Source: Dimorphilus gyrociliatus
Taxonomy: Eukaryota > Annelida > Polychaeta > Dinophilidae
DNA: 64,000 nt
Reading direction: 5' to 3'
Assembly (NCBI GenBank): GCA_904063045.1
Contig: CAJFCJ010000009.1
Coordinates: 228,942 to 292,941, forward strand
Under the pieces are notes generated by a model that made no database searches, was not told where the DNA came from, and saw nothing but the letters and a program-made list of their open reading frames with translations. Numbering within the stretch: position 1 is the stretch's first letter; the number at the start of each line of letters is the position of its first letter. Of the stretch, positions 38,501 through 47,895 are shown in pieces. Position numbers and translations under genes: made by a program.

Positions 38501-38874
38501 ATTAATTACACATTCAGAACGAAGAATACCAAAGTGTATTGCAAGATTTTGAGAAGAGAGTAGATCCATTCGATTTTGCAGTATTTTCTCCCCCAATGTC
38601 TCAACATCTGCAAAGACAATGTCAGAAAAATAAACTCTTTTTTGGTATCTTCACTGGAAAGGATAGTAACCCGACTGATATGAGAAAAACAATGAGTGGA
38701 AACCCCGATCAACACAATCTACTTGCAATAACATCTACAACAACCCGCTTTTCCTTATTTCCAGTAACCTCTAACCGCAGCGTTTCAGAAAGGTTGGAAA
38801 AATCTCAAACAGCTCCTGTACAAGCCCAAGGAGAATCATTTCTTGACAATATTCCATGGTTTAGAAACAACTAG
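35534..38874 (+). CDS. COG1: Conserved oligomeric Golgi complex subunit 1
   Basis: Lobe A subunit of the COG tether. Twelve exons: 35534-35725, 35791-35922, 35983-36153, 36212-36340, 36394-36523, 36584-36688, 36754-36832, 36896-37528, 37591-37845, 37897-37990, 38057-38461, 38518-38874; 893 residues, phases closed. Matches: RAEIEKKKENLRQMVGERYR with DIIDAADTI, IWEALSAKKFLLATQLYLI, VAESLSAILFLENFTCRQVL with DFLVGR, DCAWMSSSAKSLTSGGGLVM, IRIPMTASWYVHDLLFNA, GGHSIP, VDPFDFAVFSPPMS and FFGIFTGKDS. Shorter than human COG1 (about 980), mostly through reduced loops. It lies 6.4 kb from COG8, with ECT2 between them. Confidence 0.93.
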
Positions 38875-39173
38875 TTAATATTTCTCTGTATAAATGTAAC
38901 AATGGTAAGAGGATATCCTAATAAAATGGTTTTTTTTTTAAAAGCACTTATATTCTCATACTATCCAAACTTTTCAATTTTTAACATTCTACTAAGTTGT
39001 GTTTAGTAGAATAACTATAGTAGCTAAAATATTCAAAAGATTTTATTTCCAAGGTTAATTATATATATAGAAAAATATAGGCTTTTTAAACAACAAAATA
39101 ACGATTTTTTATCTGTAGTTGATAAGTTCGCTTTATAGCATTAAGCGATATTAAATTTTATTTGACCTCCCGC

Positions 39174-39830
39174 TCAATCATCCTCCTTTAAAAATTTATG
39201 ATATTCGTCTTCATTCATAAGTTCTTCAACTTCTTTCGTGTTTGTCATTTCCAACTTAAATAGCCAACCTATTTATAAAGAGAAAAGACTTTAAATTATT
39301 GATAATACGTTGAAGTTAATGATGTTATCATACCATCATCGTAGGGAGATTGATTTATTTTTGTTGGATCGTCTTCAACAGCTGAATTCTTGGCAAAAAC
39401 TTTTCCAGACAAGGGACAGATAATATCTGAAGCAGCTTTAACGCTTTCTAATGCTCCGCATTCTTCTCCCAGCGAAAATTCTGAACTAACATCTGGTAAT
39501 TGAACAAAAACAATTTCTCCCAAATTTGTCTGAGCATGATCACTGATGCCAACAGTGGCTTCTCCTCCATCAACAGTCACCCATTCGTGATCTTTCGTAA
39601 AATATCTATCTGAAGAGATATTAAAGAGTTTTTAATTTAATAAAACTGTAAGATCAAGGACAACTTGGAAAACGGTATTTTAAGAACTTACCATTTGCTA
39701 ATTTTGTTGCACTTAAAGTGTATGAGCGCAATAAGACTTTGCTCTGGGGTATCAATGGTCTGCACTTAGCATAGCTAACTAATTTTGGAGCAAAAACTCT
39801 GGTCAACTTCGCTACCGCGGTCGTCGCCAT
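39174..39830 (-). CDS. GCSH: Glycine cleavage system H protein, mitochondrial
   Basis: Lipoyl carrier of the glycine cleavage complex, and source of lipoate in mitochondria. Three exons: 39692-39830, 39334-39609, 39174-39268; 169 residues. N-terminal Arg/Ser-rich transit peptide (MATTAVAKLTRVFAPKLVSY...), then YFTKDHEWVTVDGGEATVGI, HAQTNLGEIVFVQLP, GALESVKAASDIICP (the Lys is the lipoylated residue), SGKVFAKN, INQSPYDDGWLFKL and EELMNEDEYHKFLKED. Start chosen at the transit-peptide Met; the frame is open further upstream. Confidence 0.96.
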
Positions 39831-40273
39831 AACACCGGATGTGGAAATAACGATATAAGGGCGGAACGGAGAAAAGGACTGGTTATATTTTGACAAATAC
39901 TGGTTTTTACCCGTCAATAATTTACAATTTTAAAAGTTTACTACAATTTCTATCGGATTATTCATTTATTAAAAATTTTGAAGCGGCCCTTTGATAAATA
40001 CGATCACCTGTTTACTATTCCGGAAATGATAAAAGCGGGAAAACATTTGACTATTAAACCCTATAATTCTAGTTTCAAATTATGGCAAGGCTTAATCACT
40101 AGATATGATAAAAGATAAAACGTAAATGAAAAATATAAGCAATAAAAAAATAAATATTAAACAGTTTGATACTTATAAACTTCTTAACTAAACAAGGTAA
40201 GCTCCATCTATGAAAGGTATGGTAAAACTAAGAGAAAAGAACTCTCTCACAGGCACAGATTAATCATCAAGAA
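39831..40273. other. Divergent spacer GCSH/ARF-like array
   Basis: 443 bp, AT-rich; 5' flanks of GCSH (minus) and the first ARF-like gene (plus). Nothing else seen. Confidence 0.35.
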
Positions 40274-40996
40274 ATGCTTCCAACGGAGACATCTACTGCG
40301 ATTTCAACTGCTCGCGATGTTATCAGTAATATTAAATTTCATCAAATTTTACTTTTAGGATTAGATGATAACGACAAAATGAACATTTTAAAGAAAATTA
40401 AGCAAGATGATAATCTTCTTCCGGTAACTTCTATTGGCTTCATTGTTGAAACAATTCAAATTACAGATAATTTAAGTTTTAATATATTCTGTATTGGAGA
40501 AAAGTTTCACATCAATGTACTCTGGCCACACTATTTGCAAAGTTGTAAAGGTTTGCTCAGTAATAATTATCAATTTCTTTTTCCTATTTGAAATTACTCA
40601 AAGGATTGCTGTTTGTAATTGATTGCCACCGGACTAATTTATTACAAACTGCCTTAGGAAAATTCTCTGAACTGATGGAAATTGAATTTTCAAGGAATAT
40701 TCCTATAGTTATTATGGCAAATAATCCTGATTTACCAGGTTAATAATCAATTTTTTATGCTTTTCTAAATAATAGGCATGACTATACTGTATATTTTTTT
40801 TTTAGACGCAATATCCTGTGATAATCTTTTGCAAAGACTCGATTTATCTCATTTCTCAAGTAAATTTCATATACAACCAGTATGCATATCTTCAGGAGAG
40901 GGATTAATCGAAAGTTTTAAAAAATTGGGCGAAATGATCAACAACGAAAAAGTAAAACTAATGAATGATGGAAAAAGTAAAAGTTTTTTTTTATAA
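40274..40996 (+). CDS. ARF-like pseudo-GTPase (first member of the tandem array)
   Basis: Three exons (40274-40550, 40604-40738, 40806-40996), 200 residues, intact frame and splice sites. Exon 2 has exactly the length (135 nt) and phases of the two ARF genes that follow, so this is a diverged tandem paralogue. Every nucleotide-binding motif is broken: P-loop GLDDNDKMN lacks GK[ST], switch II WDVGGQ is CIGEKF, NKQD is NNPD. The N-terminus is extended (MLPTETSTAISTARDV) and has no Gly-2 for myristoylation. Retained ARF text: IGFIVETIQ, LLFVIDC, PIVIMAN, DAISCDNLLQRLDLS, SGEGLIESF. Either a regulatory pseudo-GTPase or a gene drifting towards loss; the open frame over three exons favours selection. 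Confidence 0.75.
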
Positions 40997-41450
40997 AAAA
41001 AAAACCTATATAAAGTTATTCTTTATGTTCTATACATTTATAGTGAAAATGCTAATTGTTTTAGTTTTTTATAAACAAGTTTTTTCTGAGTCATGTTATT
41101 GAAGAAAGCCACCTAGATTCAATTTGTAAATAATCATTTCAATATTTCATGTCATAGCAAATTAATCATCAAAACAGAAAAAATATGAAAAATTATAGTT
41201 TTTTAAACTTCTAACATATTTCTTTTGCAAATAAATTTAGTTTTATATGATAATATAATAATTCGATAACTAATGAGTTCCGTCTTTTCGAAGAAATAAT
41301 ATAAAACTACGAAATTGAACGTTAAAGTGTAAATATTTTAACAAATTTATTCGCAACAGTTCGAAAACTTTTTTATTTATCTTAAAAATAATTATTACAT
41401 TGATTAGAGTAGTAAAATAGTGAATATGAAAAAAAAAAAGAAAAATATAC
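40997..41450. other. Spacer within ARF array
   Basis: About 450 bp, AT-rich 3' flank of the pseudo-GTPase. No gene recognised. Confidence 0.35.
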
Positions 41451-41543
41451 CATGGATCCAGTCTAATTTGTTGTGCAATTGGAATTGCCTGTTCTAATTC
41501 CTCCAGCGTGGCGGAGTTTTGATTGGCGTTGTGCAACCTTTCT
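41451..41543 (-). other. Orphan splice-bounded coding fragment upstream of ARF copy 1
   Basis: On the minus strand, 93 bases lie between an acceptor-like ctttcag and a donor-like gtatat. They read without stop as (R)ERLHNANQNSATLEELEQ followed by AIPIAQQIRLDPW. It is amphipathic and looks like real helical coding sequence. No neighbouring exon of the same gene was found. Probably an exon stranded by rearrangement of the ARF array; its 5' edge also marks the left end of the duplicated ARF unit. Confidence 0.35.
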
Positions 41544-41613
41544 CTGAAAGAATATAAAAGGAGATTTGGTTCATTTTTCAAATGTTAGCAGTGAATCTGG
41601 ATAGTTGGATAAA

Positions 41614-42304
41614 ATGGGTATACTTTTGTCAAAGATCGCTGATACTTTATATACTGCTTACAGCTTTGTAAATGAATCAAAACCATGTCGAATTTTACTT
41701 TTGGGATTGGATAATGCTGGAAAAACTTCAATTCTTTATAAAGTTAAATTAAAAGAGAATGTTTGCACTATTCCAACCATTGGATTCAATGTAGAAACTG
41801 TTCAACCTGCCAAAGGTCTAAACTTTACGGTTTGGGATGTTGGCGGTCAAAAGAGACTTCGGGCCTTGTGGCATCATTACTATAACGATGCAAGCGGTTT
41901 GTACAAACTATTCTCTTCTTTTAAACTTTGTAAATAAATTGCCATTTAAACAGGCTTAGTCTTCGTCGTTGATTCAAACGATGTTGAAAGAATGGATGAA
42001 GCCAGAGAAGAACTCCATTCCATAATGCAAGATGATAATATGAGACATGTCCCTGTCGTTGTTATGGCCAACAAACAAGATTTGCCTAGTGAGTGGTCAT
42101 TTATGAACATATTTGAATTGTATTTATTTAAATAACATTCATTTTTCAGATGCATTAAGTCCTGAAACTATACTTGACAAACTTCAATTGAGTAGAATCT
42201 CTAAACAGTGGTACATTCAAGCCTGTTGCGCAAACACAGGAGAAGGAATTTGCGAGAGTTTCCTGCAGATGGCAGATCTCATAAAGAGGAATAAACGCTA
42301 TTGA
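41614..42304 (+). CDS. ADP-ribosylation factor family GTPase (copy 1, catalytically normal)
   Basis: Small GTPase of membrane traffic. Three exons: 41614-41896, 41954-42088, 42150-42304; 190 residues. Starts [16 protein letters not shown]: Gly-2 for N-myristoylation followed by an amphipathic helix. P-loop GLDNAGKTS, switch [14 protein letters not shown], switch [15 protein letters not shown] with the catalytic Gln, NKQD, and CANTGEG in the SAK position. Closest to the ARF1-6 class ([33 protein letters not shown]) although divergent. Start at MGILL and not the earlier in-frame MDK, because ARFs begin MG. Confidence 0.9.
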
Positions 42305-42363
42305 ACAGAAAATACGCGATTTTAAAAGCACACAGATTAACAATAAATACATTGATTTAAGGA

Positions 42364-42393
42364 ATGATATTTCTTGATTGAATGAAATATCAT
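42364..42393 (+). promoter_or_regulatory. Perfect 10-bp hairpin in ARF copy 1 3' UTR
   Basis: atgatatttc, a 10-base loop, then gaaatatcat: an exact inverted repeat 60 bases after the stop codon, repeated unchanged in copy 2. May be a transcript-level control element or 3' end structure; function unknown. Confidence 0.4.
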
Positions 42394-42463
42394 ATACGTT
42401 TATTTTGTGTTTTTGTACAAATTGTATCTTTATTTTATGTTCATTCATGTTCCCAGAATTGAA

Positions 42464-43022
42464 TAATTAGTAAACATTATATAAATATATGAACTATTGG
42501 TCAATTTACCAATTTTGCATGTCTATTCTTATTTTTAGTATAATAAAAGGCTTATACTCTTATTATATGTTCTTTAATATCATTTTCCAGTCGGGTAAAA
42601 CAAATATAAGCAAAATTATTGCCAGCGTGTATAATTCAAGCGTGGCAAGGTGCAACCTTTACTAAAACATTCAACTCAACATTCCTTCATAAAGATATTA
42701 AAATTAATAAATGAATCTAATCATTTTCAAATAATATTATAAATGTTGAGAAAGTTGAATTACAGCGAAAAAGTTGAAGTAAAATCAGTTAGTTTTGAAT
42801 ACTCGTATTATATTTGGGTTTAGGCAATCTCTGGCTAAAGAGAAACAATTGACTCTACCATTCGAAAACTAAGGATCAACGAATGTTTTATTTAAAAAAA
42901 GCTTAATGGCCGCAGTTTATGATTAATTTACATATTTTGCTTCCTGAAACTGCCTAAAGCTGTTTGATGACGTGGAGGGTTTTTTATCATACAGTATGTT
43001 ATTAGAATAAACAACATAAATA
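42464..43022. other. Spacer between ARF copies 1 and 2
   Basis: About 560 bp unique to this interval. Near 42640 a fragment agcgtggcaaggtgcaacctt resembles the orphan fragment upstream of copy 1, suggesting an older rearrangement. No gene seen. Confidence 0.35.
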
Positions 43023-43108
43023 TTTGTGCAACCTTTCTCTGAAAGAATATAAAAGGAGATTTGGTTCATTTTTCAAATGTTTGTAGAGAATCTGGATAGT
43101 TGGATAAA

Positions 43109-43799
43109 ATGGGTATACTTTTGTCAAAGATCGCTGATACTTTATATACTGCTTACAGCTTTGTAAATGAATCAAAACCATGTCGAATTTTACTTTTGGG
43201 ATTGGATAATGCTGGAAAAACTTCAATTCTTTATAAAGTTAAATTAAAAGAGAATGTTTGCACTATTCCAACCGTGGGATTCAATGTAGAAACTGTTCAA
43301 CCTACCAGAGGTTTAAACTTTACGGTTTGGGATGTTGGCGGTGGATGTAAAATGCGAGCATTGTTTTATCATTACTATCACGATGCAAGCGGTTTGTACA
43401 AACTATTCTCTTCTTTTAAACTTTGTAAATAAATTGCCATTTAAACAGGCTTAGTCTTCGTCGTTGACTCAAGCGATGTTGAAAGAATGGATGAAGCCAG
43501 AGAATTTTTGCATTCCATAGTGCAAGATGATAATATGAGGCATGTCCCTGTCGTTGTTATGGCCAACAAACAAGATTTGCCTAGTGAGTGGTCATTTATG
43601 AACATATTTGAATTGTATTTATTTAAATAACATTCATTTTTCAGATGCATTAAGTCCTGAAACTATACGTGACAAACTTCAATTGAGTGAAATTTCTAAA
43701 CAGTGGTACATTCAAGCCTGTAGCGTAAAGACAGGAGAAGGAATTAGCGAGAGTTTCCTGCAGATGGCAGATCTCATAAAGAGGAATGAATGCAACTGA
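43109..43799 (+). CDS. ARF family GTPase (copy 2) lacking the catalytic glutamine
   Basis: Same three-exon structure as copy 1 (43109-43391, 43449-43583, 43645-43799), 190 residues. The first 70 residues are almost identical, including the MG start, P-loop GLDNAGKTS and FNVETVQ. Switch II differs: [18 protein letters not shown] in copy 1 is [18 protein letters not shown] here, so the Gln that positions the hydrolytic water (Q71 in ARF1) is Gly (codon 43343-43345). Other changes: EELHSIM to EFLHSIV, LQLSRIS to LQLSEIS, and a new C-terminus KRNECN. NKQD is kept, so nucleotide binding should persist while hydrolysis is impaired. Confidence 0.88.
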
Positions 43800-43858
43800 A
43801 CAGTAAATAGACGATTTTAATAGTTTACAAATTTACTATAAATACATTGATTTAAGGA

Positions 43859-43888
43859 ATGATATTTCTTGATTGAATGAAATATCAT
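43859..43888 (+). promoter_or_regulatory. Perfect 10-bp hairpin in ARF copy 2 3' UTR
   Basis: Exact counterpart of 42364-42393 (same arms and loop), 60 bases after the stop codon. Confidence 0.4.
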
Positions 43889-44290
43889 ATACGTTTATTT
43901 TGTGTTTTTGTACAAATTGTATCTTTATTTTATGTTCATTCATGTTCACAGAATTGAAAAAAAAATTTCTTACCCAATGACTCAGAGAGTTTACGGGTTT
44001 TTTTCTCTATCAGAATATACTGAAAAGGTTGTCGACGGTACTCCTTTCAACGTGGCAAATTATATAATACTGATTAATTGTCCCAGTAAAAATACCCTGC
44101 ATAGGTATGTTATTTCGGAAAAGAGAAAGAATACTAAGGTTTATGTATAATAGTCCTAATTTTAGAAAATATTGCTAAAGCGTTTTCTTTAAATTGTGGT
44201 CCTATGAATGATTGTGAACCTAGTGAAAAATGAACCCTATCAATGGCAATTAAGAGAATATCTTAGCAATTCTTTAGATAACTTTATATA

Positions 44291-44356
44291 GATTTCATTT
44301 TCGTTGCTGATTCGATCGACGTTGAAAGAAACATAAATTTCTGCAGAAGATGATAG
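44291..44356 (+). pseudogene. ARF exon-2 relic
   Basis: After an acceptor-like tatatag the frame reads DFIFVADSIDVERN, clearly the [13 protein letters not shown] start of ARF exon 2. It then diverges and hits a stop (tgatag). No intact exon 1 or 3 was found around it. A third, decayed duplicate of the array. Confidence 0.6.
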
Positions 44357-44493
44357 AGAGATTAAAATTTTAGATTAATTAAAGATTTTTTTTTGTATTT
44401 TTGTTTAGATTATTAAAAATTGTCTTGAAAATAATTTAGACTGTCTATCTTGAAAAAAAAACAACCTTTATTGTTTAAAAATAAATGTACTAC

Positions 44494-44600
44494 GAATCCA
44501 GTCTAATCCGTTAAGGAAATTGAATTGGCGCGAAAATAATAGTTTATGCAATATCTTCCAACGTGGTTCAATATTATATGTCGGTGTAGAAACGTGCAAG
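44494..44600. repeat. Decayed copy of the orphan fragment
   Basis: aatccagtctaat...ttgaattgg...caatatcttccaacgtgg resembles 41455-41515 (atccagtctaat...ttggaattg...aattcctccagcgtgg) in the same order and orientation. Follows the ARF relic, as expected if a further array unit once lay here. Confidence 0.35.
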
Positions 44601-45433
44601 TCTAATGTTGTCCTTTTAACAAAAAAGTATAAGCTAATTGAAGAGTTCACTGTTTTATGAATCAGAAATTGAGTTCGACAGCTATATCATTATCATCTGA
44701 TTTTATCATCAATTTAATAGTGATAACTTGAAAAACACGTACATTTTGAAGCAAAATGCAATGATAGACTGTATTTCGCATTTTAATAATCTTTTCTCTG
44801 TTAAAGGAAAAGTTGTGCACTCTTCAAATTACATATTGAAGATGGTGCAAAGACGTTTAACATACACGTTTATTATTAATATTAACAAATTGTCAAATCA
44901 ATTTACACTACATATTATCATCCATCTATTAATCATCCGCAATTGAAATAAATAGAAGAAATGAACAGAATGGTATGTATTACATAGATTTAACATCAAA
45001 TTGTAAATTCTACATCGTATTTAGTCATTTATATTAAACTTGAAAACAAGTATACTAACTTTAATTTAAGTTTAAAGCATTAAAAAAAAATGACTGTAAA
45101 TTTATATCACAGTACTGTCCTACTTCTACAAAATTGAATGATTAGAAGGAATGTTAGATTCTTTTGTTGACTAGACTTTTTTTAACTGCTCTGCGGAGAG
45201 GAGGCAACTAATTTGAATAATATCTAGCCTAGAAATGATGATAATCATCAAATTTCTAATGAGAGAAGGCGGAAAAAGGAAAATGATACATTAACAAAAT
45301 GACCAGATTTATATCTTGCTTAAATCTAGAATTTAATCTTAAACTAATATATTATGTAGAAGATTTGACTTTTTTTTGAGACAAAATAGATTGGATTAAG
45401 TTATTTCACTCGGAATGAAAATAAGAAGATAAT
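44601..45433. other. Spacer before alpha-SNAP 3' end
   Basis: About 830 bp, AT-rich. The 44700-44950 frame is open for 72 codons but has no recognisable content. Nothing else seen. Confidence 0.4.
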
Positions 45434-47150
45434 TTATCTTAAGTCGGCGTCTCCTTCGATTCCTTTCTTAATCTTCAACAAAATTGCAGTATACCATTGA
45501 TCCAGACGAGAAATACTATCGTATTCCTTAACAGCATCCGCAAAATTATCGGGATTGCTATCTTCAATAGCTTCAATCAGTTTCTATTTGAAAAGATTTA
45601 TTAGTATAAATGTATACTTTAACATTTCTCAGTGAAAGTCCACTGATTTGTTTTTTAGCAATAGGGCGAAAATTAAAGATAAGCATAGATTATTAAGCAA
45701 ACCTTCAAAAGTTTAGCTTCCCTTTTGTCAGCGAATGATGGCATCATCTTTTCGTACTTTTCAAGAGCAGTATTTGCATCGGTAACATCTTTATCCATGG
45801 CTAATCTACATAGAGCTGCTTTGAATAAATGATCTGCTGCGCTGTATTTTAGAAGCTGATTTCCTAACACAGCTTGAGCAATCTAAAGAGGACGGCAATA
45901 GGAAAAAGAGAAATAGAGAAAGAAAATATTATAAAAGCCAAAATTATTAAATCTTTGTTAAAGGAAATATCGCAATTAGGATTTAAAGAAGCGCCAATTA
46001 TAGTTTGCGAAAGCTTTTACTATCTACCTTTATAAATTTAAACTCTTTTGTACTGGAAAGTATCAGATAGATCTTCTGATACTTTTCCATAGCTATTTCA
46101 GTATCAATATGATCTTGTATTAGCCTAATCAGTAACGCTCGAAAGAAATATTCTGGTGCTCCGTATGACGTTAATTTTGTGTTTAGACTTTTCTTTCCTA
46201 TCTTTTTATCACAAAATGTAGATAGGGAGAATTGTTTTCTTACATTAGAAATTATGAAAAAACTTACTGTTTCGTAAATGTCAATTGCCTTTTCGTATTG
46301 TTCCATTTGAGCGGCATATTGCGCAACCTTTAATAAGCATTTGTTGGCCGAACTGTTTGATTCTTCTCCTTTGTAATAGTCTGCAGCTTGTTCATAATGA
46401 GTAATTGCTTTTTCAATATCAATCATATCATTTTCAAAGATTTCAGCGATGGTTATGTGATGTTTAGCCGCGATAGTAAATTTACCCATATCAGTGTATA
46501 TTTCAATGGCTTTCGTTATACAAGAAACTGCCTCTATTGATGGAGAAGAATAGTAGGTAAAAGCTAAATATCGCTAAGTGTTACATTAAAACAATTAACT
46601 AACCATTAACGTCACACTTTTTGTAAGCGTTTCCAGCATCGACGTAGTGGGATGCTGCTTCGTGTTTACTATTCAATTTTAAGTAAATCTGAGCCGATTG
46701 AGAGAAGGCTTTTCCCGCTCCTAATGGAGTAAACGTTTAAAAAAATCTCTTCCAAAGTGTTAATATTTAATATTAAATTATTATTTACCATTCCAGTTTT
46801 TAGCCATTTTAAACGAGTTTGCAGCTCTATCATATAATTCAGCAGCTTCTTCGGACTTGGAAGAACCCCTTTGATTTATCGAAATAATTAACTTTTACTT
46901 TATTAAATAGAATAAAGTTATTGAATATCATATTTAGATTTATTTTACTGTAACTTTAAATTTATCTATATAAGTTTATTATAGTTAAAATAATTTTTTT
47001 TCATTTCATACTATATTCTAATCAATACACTAAGGATATTATAAATATCAAATGAGATATTTACCCAAACATCCCGAAAATACCTCCAGATTTCGTCTTC
47101 TTTTCGGCTTGCGCCATTAAATCTTGCGCCTTTTTCTCGTGATCACCCAT
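45434..47150 (-). CDS. NAPA: Alpha-SNAP, NSF attachment protein, with two alternative versions of exon 5
   Basis: Adaptor that recruits NSF to SNARE complexes. Exons: 47065-47150, 46789-46868, 46604-46720, 46268-46533, then 5a 46028-46192 and/or 5b 45703-45882, 45434-45583. With 5b the product is 292 residues (human 295). TPR-like helices: [78 protein letters not shown]-terminus [20 protein letters not shown]. Exon 5b has the canonical [19 protein letters not shown]; exon 5a has the diverged counterpart [20 protein letters not shown]. Both are phase 0/0. The 75-bp intron before 5a is stop-free and a multiple of three. Confidence 0.94.
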
Positions 47151-47895
47151 TTTCTTTCGCTGACTTTCCTCTTTCAATTCTTAAATGCAACAAATTTGGT
47201 ATATTGAGAAATATAATAACAATATTGCATACGCATGCGCGTCAAGTCATCCCTTTCCGCTTCCGAAGGAATATTTAAAATTCTATTGAAATTATTTAAG
47301 AATTAGAAATATATATGCCTAAAAAATTGACAACAAGAACTAAATAATAAATGCTTTATTCATATTTCTTTTCATTAATTAGAATAACGATTCTGTATCT
47401 GGAACAAATTTTATCTTGACTAAATAAGAGGGGAATTCATAACCCCTTTTCTAGTCTTTCAAAGCAAAAGCAAGAGAATATTCGAAAATGGCCGTCAATA
47501 ATAATTTTCTCACAGCTCCATTTGTTTACTAACTTTATTTAAATAGTAAGCAAATGCATTTTATTCAGTACTTTTCAAATAAAATAACATAAGCCTAAAT
47601 CAAGCTAAGTAGTAGATATAAAGATATTATAATGACTAATTGACACGCTGCACCCTAAAAACATCAACATAGGTGGAAAAATCGAATTTAACTTGAATGA
47701 AAATTGATATTTACCGTTTGTTTTCATTGAAAAATATCGTGTATAAAAGGTTTCTCCGTAAATTTCTATTGAGGTAATAAAAGCATTTGTTGTCAATTCG
47801 ATTCGTTTTTTCATTCAACAATCATCAATAGAGGAGAAATTTGTTTGACTTTTCTTTTAAAAGAAATTATTAAAAAATTTATTCAAGTTACACGA
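47151..47895. other. Divergent spacer alpha-SNAP / unrecognised gene
   Basis: About 745 bp, AT-rich; promoters of both neighbours expected. No further exon recognised, although the open frame of the next gene extends up to about 47845 without an ATG. Confidence 0.35.

Larger units (their letters stand above)
41529..42463 (+). repeat. Tandem duplication unit, copy 1 (ARF gene plus flanks)
   Basis: From ttgtgcaacctttctctg to cattcatgttcccagaattg. Copy 2 is 43023-43958, offset about 1,495 bp. The unit includes about 85 bp of 5' flank, the whole three-exon ARF gene and about 155 bp of 3' UTR. Both introns look identical between copies, whereas parts of the exons and the first 3' UTR segment differ. 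Confidence 0.85.
43023..43958 (+). repeat. Tandem duplication unit, copy 2
   Basis: Second copy of the unit at 41529-42463, direct orientation, from ttgtgcaacctttctctg to cattcatgttcacagaattg. Confidence 0.85.

Noticed and set aside
43902-44150. 82-codon frame after ARF copy 2 as a separate gene
   Set aside because: Starts in duplicated ARF 3' UTR and shows no ARF or other family similarity; probably chance in relic sequence.
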